Shown: piece by piece, positions 20,550 through 29,260 of the stretch
Numbering within the stretch: position 1 is the first letter of the stretch
Layout of the letters: each line of letters opens with the position of its first letter
Assembly (NCBI RefSeq): GCF_012650175.1
Contig: NZ_JAAILI010000022.1
Coordinates: forward strand, 62,001-126,000
Direction of reading: 5' to 3'
Length of the DNA stretch: 64,000 nucleotides
Source of the DNA: Sphingomonas sp. S2M10
Lineage (GTDB): Bacteria > Pseudomonadota > Alphaproteobacteria > Sphingomonadales > Sphingomonadaceae
Program-made: the position numbers and the translations under genes
Notes under the pieces: generated by a model
What the model saw: only the letters and a program-made list of their open reading frames with translations
Told to the model about the DNA's origin: nothing
Databases searched by the model: none

Positions 20550-21497
20550 ATGGACGTGGTGATCCTTGGTGCCGGCATCGCCGGACTGGCCTGTGCCGAC
20601 CAGCTGCGTGCCGCCGGGCACCAGGTTACGCTGTTCGACAAGGGCCGCGGCCCGGGCGGCCGCATGTCGACGCGGCGGGTTGACCTCGACGGCGAACAGC
20701 TCCAGTTCGATCACGGCGCGCAATATTTCACCGTCCGCGACGATCGCTTCCGCCGCCAGGTGCAGGACTGGCAGGCTCAGGGCCTCGCCAGCCCGTGGCA
20801 CGAAGCGGGCCCGGATGCGTGGGTCGGCACGCCAGCGATGAATGCGCCGGTGCGGCACATGGCCGCCGGCCACCGTGTGCATTTCGGCCACCATGTCGTC
20901 GGCCTGACCCGCAATGCGCAGGGGTGGCACGTGCGGCTGCAGGAACAGCAGCATGGGCCGTTCGACGCGGCGATCATCGCGCTCCCCGCCGAGCAGGCGG
21001 CCGCGATCCTCGGCACCCACGACCTGATGATGGCGGCCGATGCCATGGCCGCGCGCTCGCAGCCCTGCTGGACGGCGATGATCGCGTTCGAGGACCGGGT
21101 TCCGATCGCGGCGGACAGCATCCGCCAGCACGGGGTCATCGGCTGGGCGGCGCGCGACGGCGCCAAGCCGGGCCGCCGCGACGGCGAGACCTGGGTGGTG
21201 CAGGGCCACGGTTCCTGGTCGACCGCGCATCTCGAAGACTCCGCCGATACGGTGGCGCAGGCGCTGCTCGACGCGCTGCTTGCCCATGCCGAGGGTGCGG
21301 TGCCGCCGGTTCGCTATCTCGCCGCGCATCGCTGGCGCTTCGCGATGACGCCGGGAGTGGACAAGGGCGCCTTGTGGAACGGCACGCTCCGTCTTGGGGC
21401 GTGTGGCGATTGGCTGCGGGGTCCTCGGGTGGAACTCGCCTGGCTGTCCGGCCACCATCTCGGCACGATGATTGGCAGCGCGGCGGCCGCCGCCTGA
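20550..21497 (+). CDS. NAD(P)/FAD-dependent oxidoreductase (renalase-like)
   Basis: A 315-residue flavoprotein with an N-terminal dinucleotide fold (VVILGAGIAGLACADQLRAAG, residues 3-23) followed by the FAD ribose motif FDKGRGPGGRMSTRR. The C-terminus has the GDWLRGPRVELAWLSGHHLG motif of renalase/amine-oxidase-like proteins. The substrate is unknown. It lies 14 bases after folE, so the two are one operon. Its stop TGA abuts the stop of the opposing DUF3429 gene with no gap. Members of this family recur beside photolyases in light-response clusters. Confidence 0.85.
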   Translation: MDVVILGAGIAGLACADQLRAAGHQVTLFDKGRGPGGRMSTRRVDLDGEQLQFDHGAQYFTVRDDRFRRQVQDWQAQGLASPWHEAGPDAWVGTPAMNAPVRHMAAGHRVHFGHHVVGLTRNAQGWHVRLQEQQHGPFDAAIIALPAEQAAAILGTHDLMMAADAMAARSQPCWTAMIAFEDRVPIAADSIRQHGVIGWAARDGAKPGRRDGETWVVQGHGSWSTAHLEDSADTVAQALLDALLAHAEGAVPPVRYLAAHRWRFAMTPGVDKGALWNGTLRLGACGDWLRGPRVELAWLSGHHLGTMIGSAAAAA

Positions 21498-21944
21498 TCA
21501 GAGCAGCGCGAGCGCCAGGGTCAGCGCGCCAAGGCCGGTGGAAAGCTGGAGACGCAGCGCGATCCAGCCCGGCAGGCACGGCTGAGCGCGGGCGAGCCGC
21601 AGGTCGACGATCGGCGAGAGCAGGATCGCCGCCCCGAGCGCCGGCAGCACGTCCTGCACGGTCCAGCCGAACAGCCGGAGCAACATCAGTCCCCAGGCGA
21701 TCAGCGACGGCAGCACCGCCACCGCGAACAATTCGGGCGACGCCTTGCCGCGCGCGACGCCCTGCCCCCACCACAGTCCGCCGAGAAAGCTGAAGATCAG
21801 CGCGGCATAGCCGAACCCGGCCTCCAGCAGCGGGGCGCGGTGCATCGGCAGCAGCACCATCCCCGCGGCAGCACCGGTCAGCGGCAGCAACCCGGCATAG
21901 CCGAGAAGGCGCGCAGCGGGTGCGAGGGAGGCGTGGTTTTCCAT
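21498..21944 (-). CDS. DUF3429 membrane protein
   Basis: A 148-residue integral membrane protein with about five hydrophobic segments. The GYAALIFSFLGGLWWGQG and LPSLIAWGLML stretches fit the DUF3429 family, which often lies beside photolyase genes. Function unknown. ATG 21944 (MENHASLAPAARLLGYAGLLP) gives the family start. It is divergent from the (6-4) photolyase gene, and the gap between them holds the TCAACCTGTCCG motif. Confidence 0.78.
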   Translation of the reverse strand: MENHASLAPAARLLGYAGLLPLTGAAAGMVLLPMHRAPLLEAGFGYAALIFSFLGGLWWGQGVARGKASPELFAVAVLPSLIAWGLMLLRLFGWTVQDVLPALGAAILLSPIVDLRLARAQPCLPGWIALRLQLSTGLGALTLALALL

Positions 21945-21975
21945 GATGTCGGGATCGCCCGCGCACCGCCAGCGC

Positions 21976-21987
21976 TCAACCTGTCCG
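21976..21987 (-). promoter_or_regulatory. Shared motif upstream of DUF3429 / photolyase
   Basis: The plus strand reads TCAACCTGTCCG here, identical to 12 bases at 26005 upstream of the SDR gene and related to a site upstream of phrB. It lies 32 bases from the DUF3429 start and 46 from the photolyase start. It may be an operator or -35 element shared by light-island promoters. Confidence 0.4.
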
Positions 21988-22033
21988 AAAAGACATCGCG
22001 TGCGCACGCTTCCCCTGCCCCACATGACCTTGC

Positions 22034-23566
22034 ATGGCGCAGCTGATCCTCATCCTCGGCGACCAGCTCAGCGCTGGCCTGTCCTCGCTTGCCGACGCCG
22101 ATCCGGCCGAGGACGTGGTGCTGATGGCGGAAGTCGCCGAGGAAGCGGGCTATGTGCCGCACCACAAGAAGAAGCTCGCCTTCGTCTTTGCGGCGATGCG
22201 CCACTTTGCCGAGGAACTGCGCGCCGAGGGCTGGCAGGTCCGCTACACCCGGCTCGACGATCCGGAAAACCGCGGCAATCTCGTCGGTGAGATCGCGCGA
22301 GCTCTCGAGGAACTCGACGTGGAGGAGATCCTCTGCACCGAGCCGGGGGAGTGGCGCCTCCGTCAAGCACTCTCAGGCGTGCCCGGTCTCACCCTGCGCC
22401 CCGACACCCGTTTCCTGATCGACCCCGCCGGCTTCCGCGCCTGGGCGCAGGGCCGCCGCCAGCTGCGAATGGAGTATTTCTACCGCGACATGCGCCGCCG
22501 CACGCGCCTGCTGATGGACGGCGACCGGCCCGCCGGCGGCGAGTGGAATTACGACCATGATAATCGCGGCACCCCGCCGCCCGGCACCACGCCGCCGCCG
22601 CTCCCGGCCTTCGAGCCCGATGCGGTTACCCTCGAGGTGCTGGAACTGGTCGAACGCCGCTTCGCCGACAATTTCGGCGACCTGCAGCCCTTTGCGCTCG
22701 CCGTCACCCGCGCCGATGCGGAGAAGGCGCGCGACCATTTCCTCCAGCACGCCCTCCCCCGCTTCGGCGACTATCAGGATGCGATGCGGCGCGGCGAGCC
22801 GGTGCTGTTCCATGCCCACCTAGCGCTCTACATGAACATCGGCCTGCTCGACCCGCTCGACCTGTGCCGCCGTGCCGAGGCCGAATGGCGCGCCGGCCGC
22901 GTGCCGATCAACTCGGCCGAGGGCTTCATCCGCCAGATCCTCGGCTGGCGCGAATATGTCCGCGGCATCTACTGGCTGCACATGCCGCGCTATGCCGATG
23001 CCAATGCGCTCGAGGCACACCGGCCGCTCCCCGAATTCTACTGGACCGCGGAAACGGACATGGCATGCATGCGCGACGCGGTGGAACAGACCCGCGCGCA
23101 TGCCTATGCCCATCATATCCAGCGGCTGATGGTGACCGGCAATTTCGCGCTACTGGCGGGGATCGATCCCTATCTGGTCCACATCTGGTACATGGCGGTA
23201 TATGCCGATGCCTATGAGTGGGTGGAAATGCCCAACACGATCGGCATGGCGCTGTTCGCCGATGGCGGGATCATGGGCTCAAAGCCCTATGCGGCGAGCG
23301 GCGCCTATATCGATCGCATGTCCGATTACTGCGCAGGCTGCCGCTACAAGGTGAAGCTGAAAGCCGGGCCCGACGCCTGCCCGTTCAACTATCTCTACTG
23401 GGACTTTGTCGCTCGCCACCGCGATCGCTTCGCCCGCAACCAGCGGATGGGGCCGATCGTCCGCAACCTCGACCGCATGACCGACGCGCGCAAGGCCGAG
23501 ATCCGGAGCGACTCCGGGCGCTTCCTCGACGCGCTGGTACCAGCCGGGAACCGCTGGAATGGCTGA
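22034..23566 (+). CDS. Iron-sulphur (6-4) photolyase / bacterial cryptochrome (FeS-BCP)
   Basis: A 510-residue member of the FeS-BCP family (Agrobacterium PhrB, Rhodobacter CryB), which repairs (6-4) photoproducts or acts as a cryptochrome. Four cysteines, Cys345, Cys433, Cys436 and Cys449, have the 88/3/13 spacing of the known 4Fe-4S ligands of Agrobacterium PhrB. The N-terminal domain (LILILGDQLS) is the family antenna domain, which in relatives binds a lumazine. The FAD domain contains HHIQRLMVTGNFALLAGIDP. It is the first gene of a run with the DCC and ABC1-type genes. Confidence 0.94.
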   Translation: MAQLILILGDQLSAGLSSLADADPAEDVVLMAEVAEEAGYVPHHKKKLAFVFAAMRHFAEELRAEGWQVRYTRLDDPENRGNLVGEIARALEELDVEEILCTEPGEWRLRQALSGVPGLTLRPDTRFLIDPAGFRAWAQGRRQLRMEYFYRDMRRRTRLLMDGDRPAGGEWNYDHDNRGTPPPGTTPPPLPAFEPDAVTLEVLELVERRFADNFGDLQPFALAVTRADAEKARDHFLQHALPRFGDYQDAMRRGEPVLFHAHLALYMNIGLLDPLDLCRRAEAEWRAGRVPINSAEGFIRQILGWREYVRGIYWLHMPRYADANALEAHRPLPEFYWTAETDMACMRDAVEQTRAHAYAHHIQRLMVTGNFALLAGIDPYLVHIWYMAVYADAYEWVEMPNTIGMALFADGGIMGSKPYAASGAYIDRMSDYCAGCRYKVKLKAGPDACPFNYLYWDFVARHRDRFARNQRMGPIVRNLDRMTDARKAEIRSDSGRFLDALVPAGNRWNG

Positions 23567-23930
23567 GCCGCTTACCGTCTGGTATGATGGCGGCTGCCCC
23601 TTGTGCACGCGGGAAATAGCATTGATGCGCCGGCTGGATAGGCGCGATGCGCTCCGCTTCGTGGACGTCAGCGACGATACCGCCAGCTGCCCGCTGGACC
23701 GCGCCGACCTGCTCGCCCGCTTCCATGTCAGCGATGCGCAGGGCAGATTCTACAGTGGCGCGGCGGCGTTCGCGGCCATGTGGCGGGCAATCCCGCTGCT
23801 GCGCCCGCTGGGGCTGCTTGCGCTGCTGCCGGGGGCGACCTGGCTTCTGGATCGGCTCTATCGCGCCTTCCTGCGCGTTCGGCCTACACTCCAGCGCTGG
23901 TTGCGCGAAAGGGAACGGCATGGCGGATGA
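23559..23930 (+). CDS. DCC-family thiol-disulphide oxidoreductase-like protein (DUF393)
   Basis: A 123-residue protein with the defining motif near the N-terminus, VWYDGGCPLCTREIALMRRLD, where CPLC is a CxxC redox-like pair. Family members are predicted thioredoxin-like. It overlaps the photolyase gene by 8 bases and the ABC1-type gene by 11, so all three are translationally coupled. DCC proteins are frequent neighbours of photolyases; the role is not established. Confidence 0.85.
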   Translation: MAEPLTVWYDGGCPLCTREIALMRRLDRRDALRFVDVSDDTASCPLDRADLLARFHVSDAQGRFYSGAAAFAAMWRAIPLLRPLGLLALLPGATWLLDRLYRAFLRVRPTLQRWLRERERHGG

Positions 23931-25251
23931 TAGGGAATATGACGGCCGCTCGCGCGCGGTTCCCAAGGGTCGGCTCGCGCGCTTCGGCGTGATGGGGCGG
24001 CTGGCCGGCGGCGTTGCCGGCAACGTGCTGGCGGAGGGCGCCAAGCGGCTTGCCGCCGGCCAACGGCCGCAGCTGCGTGACCTTGTCCTTACCCCCGGCA
24101 ATGTGGCCCGCGCCACCGAACAGCTCGCCCAGCTGCGCGGGGCGGCGATGAAGCTCGGGCAGATGATTTCGCTCGATGCCGGCGACGTGCTGCCCGACGA
24201 GCTGACCCAGATCCTCGCACGGCTGCGCGACCGCGCACATCACATGCCCCCTGCGCAGCTCCAGCAGGTGCTGGCGCGCGAATGGGGCGCGGACTGGCGC
24301 CGCCGCTTCGCATTATTCGAGGCGCATCCGATGGCGGCCGCGTCGATCGGTCAGGTCCACCGCGCGCGACTGCCCGACGGGCGGATGCTGGCGATCAAGG
24401 TGCAATATCCGGGCGTGCGCGAAAGCGTCGACGCGGATGTCGACAATGTCGCGACGTTGCTTCGGCTCTCCGGACTGCTGCCCAAGGGGCTCGACATCGC
24501 GCCGCTGCTCGGCGAGGCCAAGCGCCAGCTGCACGACGAGGCCGACTATGGCCGCGAGGCGGCGATGATGACCCGCTATGCCGACCATCTAGCCGGGGAC
24601 GATCGCTATCTGGTGCCCCGACCGGTGCCCGAACTTTCGACGACCAACGTGCTGGCGATGGACTATATCGCAGCCAAGCCGATCGAGACGCTGGAGAGCG
24701 CGGACCAGAGCGAAAGAAACCGCGTTACTACCGCGCTGATCGATCTGGTCCTGCGCGAGCTCTTCGCCTTCGCCTTCATCCAGACCGACCCCAATTTCGC
24801 CAACTACCGCTACCAGCCCGAAAGTGGCCGACTGGTGCTGCTGGATTTCGGTGCAGCCATGCCGGTGTCTAATGCTGTTGCAACCGGTTACCGCACATTG
24901 CTGGCAGCAGGTCTGAGCGGTGATCGCGATGGCGTGCGCGGGGCTGCCCTGCAGCTGGGCTTCTTCAGCGAAGCCGCGCTGGCGCGCCATCCGGCGGTGA
25001 TCGACCGCATGATCGGCCTGATCCTCGAACAGACCGATCGCGCCGACGATTTCGACTTCGGCGATCGCAGCTTCCTGCAGGCGGTGCGCGGCGAGGGTAT
25101 GCAGATGGTGGAGGATCGCGCCGTGTGGCACGTGCCGCCCGCCGACACCTTGTTCGTCCAGCGCAAGGTCAGTGGCATGGCCCTGCTCGCCGCCCGGCTG
25201 AAGGCCCGTTTACCCCTGCGCAGCCTGGTGGCTGAGCGCCTGGCTCAATAA
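23920..25251 (+). CDS. ABC1/AarF/UbiB-family atypical kinase
   Basis: A 443-residue protein of the ABC1 (ADCK/UbiB) family. The KxGQ motif is in GAAMKLGQMISLDAGDVLPDE, the Ala-rich loop in AAASIGQVHRARL, the VAIK-like lysine in LAIKVQYPGV, and the metal-binding segment in IQTDPNFANYRY followed by LLDFGAA. It is not the true ubiB by context; homologues near photolyases have unknown lipid-related roles. ATG 23920 follows AAGGGAA. It converges on and overlaps the SDR gene by 7 bases. Confidence 0.87.
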   Translation: MADDREYDGRSRAVPKGRLARFGVMGRLAGGVAGNVLAEGAKRLAAGQRPQLRDLVLTPGNVARATEQLAQLRGAAMKLGQMISLDAGDVLPDELTQILARLRDRAHHMPPAQLQQVLAREWGADWRRRFALFEAHPMAAASIGQVHRARLPDGRMLAIKVQYPGVRESVDADVDNVATLLRLSGLLPKGLDIAPLLGEAKRQLHDEADYGREAAMMTRYADHLAGDDRYLVPRPVPELSTTNVLAMDYIAAKPIETLESADQSERNRVTTALIDLVLRELFAFAFIQTDPNFANYRYQPESGRLVLLDFGAAMPVSNAVATGYRTLLAAGLSGDRDGVRGAALQLGFFSEAALARHPAVIDRMIGLILEQTDRADDFDFGDRSFLQAVRGEGMQMVEDRAVWHVPPADTLFVQRKVSGMALLAARLKARLPLRSLVAERLAQ

Positions 25252-25961
25252 GGCAGGCGGGCGCCGTTCCAGGCGAACAGCCCGCCGGAGTCCGCCGGTG
25301 CAAGGCTGTTCAGTACGTCCAGCAGATATGCAGCACTTTTATCGGAGCCAAACAGCTTTTCCGGCGACACGCCGCGCTGGAACGGCGCCGAAAGACCGGT
25401 ATCGACGGTGCCAGGATGCAGCGCCGCCACGATTGCCTCCGGATGGGTGCGCCGCAATTCTATAGCGAGGTTCACGAGCAGCATATTCAGCGCGGCCTTG
25501 GACGCGCGATAGCTGTGCCACCCGCCCAGCCGATTGTCGGCGATCGACCCTACTCGGGCGGACAACGCCGCGAAGATGCTCCGGCGGTCCCGGGGCAAGA
25601 GAGGCACGAAGTGCTTGGCGATGAGCGCCGGGCCAATCGCGTTCACGGCGAACAGCTCCGCCATCGCGGCGCTGTCGACGGCGCGCAACGCCTTTTCCGG
25701 CGCAGGCCCGCCGCTGCGATGCAGCATGCCGGTGGCGACCAAGACCATGTCGACCGTCCCTTCGATGGCCGACGCCGCCCGGACGATACTCGCTTCATCC
25801 TGCAGATCGAAAGCGAACGGCACCAGCTTGTCGTGACTTACCGGAATGGGGCGGCGGCCGCCGGCATGGATACGTGCGACGGACGGATCCGCCGCCAGCC
25901 GCGCCACAAGTGCGCCACCGATCCCACCCGAGGCGCCGAAAATAACGATCTGCCTGTCCAT
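25245..25961 (-). CDS. Short-chain dehydrogenase/reductase (C-factor-like)
   Basis: A 238-residue classical SDR. The NAD(P)-binding motif is GASGGIGGAL at residues 9-18, the central NxxG-like region is in LVATGML, and the catalytic Tyr151-Lys155 pair is in SYRASKAALN. The upstream Ser is in the SARVGSI strand. Similar proteins are called CsgA/C-factor-like and are common in light and singlet-oxygen regulons. Substrate unknown. Its promoter region holds the same 12-base motif as the DUF3429/photolyase gap. Confidence 0.86.
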   Translation of the reverse strand: MDRQIVIFGASGGIGGALVARLAADPSVARIHAGGRRPIPVSHDKLVPFAFDLQDEASIVRAASAIEGTVDMVLVATGMLHRSGGPAPEKALRAVDSAAMAELFAVNAIGPALIAKHFVPLLPRDRRSIFAALSARVGSIADNRLGGWHSYRASKAALNMLLVNLAIELRRTHPEAIVAALHPGTVDTGLSAPFQRGVSPEKLFGSDKSAAYLLDVLNSLAPADSGGLFAWNGARLPY

Positions 25962-26004
25962 ACCGTACCTTTCTCAGCAGCATTCGGCCGGGAGATGCCT
26001 GGCT

Positions 26005-26016
26005 TCAACCTGTCCG
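26005..26016 (-). promoter_or_regulatory. Shared motif upstream of the SDR gene
   Basis: The plus strand reads TCAACCTGTCCG, identical to the copy at 21976, with similarity continuing (GNAANG) to the right. It lies 44 bases upstream of the SDR start. Confidence 0.4.
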
Positions 26017-26102
26017 GAAGGTCGCGGCTGAGGCTGTACGTTGTGCAGATGCGATGGCCTGCCCTTTTTGCGCCCCGAAACTATGGCTAGGACAATGCTG
26101 TG

Positions 26103-26990
26103 ATGCGTGCCCTGCTCCTTGCCTTCCCGCTGCTGCTTGCAAACACGCAGGATCCGCCGATCCCGCCGACGATCAAGGCGATGCTCGACGCCGCAATGAG
26201 TTCGGGCAACGAGGCCGATGTCGCGGTCATCGTCAAATATGCGCGTACGGCGGATCCGGCGAGTGCGCCGCTCGTGTCCAAGATGGCCGGCGAGTGGCGC
26301 GCGAAACGCCGCGAGGTGACCCAGCAGGCGCTGCGCGAGGCGCATTTCCTCGACCTGGTGAAGGGCCATGTCGAGCTGGGCGGCTATGTGCAGACCGGCA
26401 ATTCGGAGAATGTTGGCCTCACCGCGGCGGCCGAAGTAAAGCGCGAGGGCATCGAATGGCGCCACAAGTTGCGCATCCAGGCCGATTACCAGCAGAGCTT
26501 GGGCGTGACGACGCGCGAGCGCTACCTCGCTGCCTATGAGCCGAACTGGAAGTTCGACGACCGCGCCTATATGTACGGCGCCGCGCAATATGAAAGCGAT
26601 CGCTTTTCGGGCTTCGGCGACCGCGTCTCGATTTCCGCCGGTGCCGGCTACAGCGCGATCAAGAGTTCGGCGATCAAGCTCGATCTCGAACTCGGGCCCG
26701 CCTATCGCTACACCCGCTTCATCGGCGCGCCGACCGAGAACAACATCGCCGCACGCGGCTCGCTCGATTTTGCGTGGAGGCTGTCGCGCGGAATGTCGCT
26801 TACCCAGACGGCCTCTGCCTATGTCGAAAAGGACAACAGCACCGTCGCGACCAAGTCGGCGCTGCTGGCCCGTCTGATCGGACCGCTTTCCGCCCAGTTC
26901 AGCTACACCGTGCAATATGAAAGCGCGCCGCCGCTCGGTCGCCTGACCACCGACACCACCAGCCGGGCGGCCCTCGTCGTCGATTTCTGA
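26103..26990 (+). CDS. DUF481 (YdiY-like) outer-membrane protein
   Basis: A 295-residue exported protein: signal peptide (RALLLAFPLLLANTQ), a helical N-terminal region, then a beta-rich half from about residue 90 (GHVELGGYVQTGNSENVGLTAAAEV) to a C-terminal Phe, as expected for an outer-membrane barrel of the DUF481 family. Alternating aromatic/hydrophobic strands are visible throughout. Function unknown. ATG 26103 is used; a GTG immediately before it is an alternative. Confidence 0.8.
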   Translation: MRALLLAFPLLLANTQDPPIPPTIKAMLDAAMSSGNEADVAVIVKYARTADPASAPLVSKMAGEWRAKRREVTQQALREAHFLDLVKGHVELGGYVQTGNSENVGLTAAAEVKREGIEWRHKLRIQADYQQSLGVTTRERYLAAYEPNWKFDDRAYMYGAAQYESDRFSGFGDRVSISAGAGYSAIKSSAIKLDLELGPAYRYTRFIGAPTENNIAARGSLDFAWRLSRGMSLTQTASAYVEKDNSTVATKSALLARLIGPLSAQFSYTVQYESAPPLGRLTTDTTSRAALVVDF

Positions 26991-27038
26991 CCTCGACCGA
27001 GGTGTTCAACCGCCCCGGTTCCGGGCTACGAGGTCCGC

Positions 27039-28247
27039 ATGGGAATGCTATCCGCGATCGAACGGACGGCGATCGAGCGCGCACAAGCCGCGCCGATGCT
27101 GGAGAGGACCATGGCGTGGGCCGCCATCAACAGCGGCACGCGCAATATGGCCGGGCTCGCGAGCATGGCGACGACGCTGGCCGACGCCTTTTCGGTGCTG
27201 CCCGGTACGCTGGAGTTGGTCGCGCCTGATCCGGTGGAAACGGTGACGCCCGGCGGAATCGTCGAGCCGCTGGCGCATGGCCGCCATCTGCTGGTGACGG
27301 TACGGCCCGAGGCGCCGGTGCAGCTGTTGTTCACCGGCCATATGGACACGGTGTTCGGCGCCGATCACCCCTTCCAGGCGATCCACTGGCTGGAAGACGG
27401 CCGCCTCAACGCGCCCGGCGCTGCCGACATGAAAGGCGGCCTCTCGCTGCTGCTCGCCGCCCTGGAAGCCGCCGAGGCCAGCCCGCTCGCGGCGCGCTTT
27501 GGTTACACGGTGCTGATCAACTCGGACGAGGAAACGGGTTCGCTCTCCTCCAGGGCGCTGATCGCGCGCGCGGCGCAGGGCAAGGCGGCTGCGCTCACCT
27601 ATGAACCGGCGCTCCCGGACGGCACGCTGGCCGGCGCGCGGGGCGGCACCGGCAATTTCTCGTTGGTGGTTCACGGCCGCAGCGCCCATGCCGGCCGCAA
27701 TCCCGAGGAGGGTCGCAACGCGCTTGTCGCCGCGGCAGCGTTGGCGGTGATGCTGGCCGAGGCGAAGGCGCCCGGACTGTCGGTCAACCCGGCGCGGATC
27801 GACGGCGGCGGCCCCAACAATGTGGTGCCGGAACTCGCCATTTTGCGGGTCAATTTCCGTCCGGGCGATGCTGCCGCCACCGCGCGGGCCCAGGCGGCGC
27901 TGGAGGCGGCGATCGTCCGTGTGGCCGCCGATCACGACGTTCGGATCGCGCTGCACGGCAGCTTCAACCGCCCGCCCAAGCCGATCGACGCGGGCGCCGC
28001 GCGCCTGTTCGACCTGGTGCGCGACGCGGGCGGCGATCTCGACATCCCGATCGCTTGGAAGGCGACCGGGGGCGTGTGCGATGGCAACAACATCGCGGCC
28101 TGCGGCGTGCCCGTAGTCGACACCATGGGCGCCCGCGGCGGCGCCATTCATTCGACGGAGGAATTTCTGATCCCCGAAAGCCTGCCCGAGCGCGCTGCAC
28201 TCTCGGTCCTCACCATCCTTCGTCTGGCCGAACGAGGCCGGCCGTGA
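27039..28247 (+). CDS. M20-family hydrolase, glutamate-carboxypeptidase-like
   Basis: A 402-residue dinuclear zinc amidohydrolase. The zinc motifs are FTGHMDTVFG, PGAADMKGG and NSDEETGS (catalytic Glu next to a ligand Glu), with the dimerisation domain containing HGRSAHAGRNPEEGRN. It is closest in pattern to carboxypeptidase G2, which splits an acyl group from a glutamate nitrogen. Its stop overlaps the GTG start of astA (GTGA), so it belongs to the arginine-succinyltransferase operon and could act as succinylglutamate desuccinylase in place of AstE. That role is inference from context. Confidence 0.85.
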   Translation: MGMLSAIERTAIERAQAAPMLERTMAWAAINSGTRNMAGLASMATTLADAFSVLPGTLELVAPDPVETVTPGGIVEPLAHGRHLLVTVRPEAPVQLLFTGHMDTVFGADHPFQAIHWLEDGRLNAPGAADMKGGLSLLLAALEAAEASPLAARFGYTVLINSDEETGSLSSRALIARAAQGKAAALTYEPALPDGTLAGARGGTGNFSLVVHGRSAHAGRNPEEGRNALVAAAALAVMLAEAKAPGLSVNPARIDGGGPNNVVPELAILRVNFRPGDAAATARAQAALEAAIVRVAADHDVRIALHGSFNRPPKPIDAGAARLFDLVRDAGGDLDIPIAWKATGGVCDGNNIAACGVPVVDTMGARGGAIHSTEEFLIPESLPERAALSVLTILRLAERGRP

Positions 28248-29260
28248 ACAGCTTCCGCATCCGCGCCGCACGCGACGAGGATCTTCAACCCCTCTATGAG
28301 ATGGCGAAGCTAACTGGCGGTGGTTTCACGAATTTGCCGCCGGACAAGCCCGCTCTTCGAGCCAAGCTGGATCGCAGCCATGCCGCCTTTGCCCGCAGCG
28401 ATACGGAGGATGCCGTGGACGATCTGTTCGTGCTCATCCTCGAAAATGCCGAGACCGGCGAGGTTCGCGGCACCTGCCAGATCTTCACCCGGGTCGGCCA
28501 GAAATGGCCTTTTTACAGCTACCGGATCGGGACGGTGACCAAGCACAGCCAGGAGCTCAAGCGAACTTTTCGCGCTGAAATCCTGAGTTTGGTCAACGAT
28601 CTTGAAGGCTGTAGCGAAGTGGGCGGCCTGTTTCTCCACCCGGGCGAGCGGGCCGGCGGGCTCGGCCTGTTGCTCGCGCGCAGCCGCTACATGTTCATCG
28701 CCCAGCATCGCGCGCGCTTTGCAGACCGCATCCTCGCCGAGTTGCGCGGCGTGATCGACGAAGCCGGCGGTTCGCCCTTCTGGGACGGTGTTGCCGGGCG
28801 ATTTTTCGGCATGAATTTTCAGCAGGCGGACGAATTCAACGCAACCCATGGCAACCAGTTCATCGCCGATCTGATGCCCAAGCACCCGGTGTACACGGCG
28901 ATGCTGCCGGAGTCGGCGCGCTCGGTGATCGGCCTACCCCACCCTTCTGGTCGCGCCGCTATGCGAATGCTGGAAAATGAGGGATTTGCGTATGAAAGCT
29001 ACATCGACATCTTCGATGGCGGCCCGACCATGACGGCGCGTACCGGCCAGGTGAAGACGGTGCGCGAAGCCCAGTCGGCGACGATCGCAGCGATCGGGAG
29101 CGGCGGAGAGCCGGCACTGGTCGCGACCGGCACGCTTTCCGAGTTCCGGTCGGCACTTGCCCAGGTGGGCCAGGCCGACGGCGGCGTGGTGATAGACCCG
29201 GTATGCGCCGCCACGCTGGGCCTGGCGATCGGCGACCCGATATTGTGGGTGGCACGCTGA
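28244..29260 (+). CDS. astA: Arginine N-succinyltransferase
   Basis: A 338-residue enzyme transferring succinyl from succinyl-CoA to the alpha-amino group of arginine, the first step of the ammonia-producing arginine succinyltransferase pathway. Family stretches include MAKLTGGGFTNLPPDK, the GLFLHPGERAGGLGLLLARSRYMF acyl-CoA region and FWDGVAGRFFGMNFQQADEFN. The start is GTG 28244, overlapping the stop of the M20 gene; no ATG gives a family N-terminus. Its stop overlaps astB by one base. Confidence 0.95.
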   Translation: MNSFRIRAARDEDLQPLYEMAKLTGGGFTNLPPDKPALRAKLDRSHAAFARSDTEDAVDDLFVLILENAETGEVRGTCQIFTRVGQKWPFYSYRIGTVTKHSQELKRTFRAEILSLVNDLEGCSEVGGLFLHPGERAGGLGLLLARSRYMFIAQHRARFADRILAELRGVIDEAGGSPFWDGVAGRFFGMNFQQADEFNATHGNQFIADLMPKHPVYTAMLPESARSVIGLPHPSGRAAMRMLENEGFAYESYIDIFDGGPTMTARTGQVKTVREAQSATIAAIGSGGEPALVATGTLSEFRSALAQVGQADGGVVIDPVCAATLGLAIGDPILWVAR

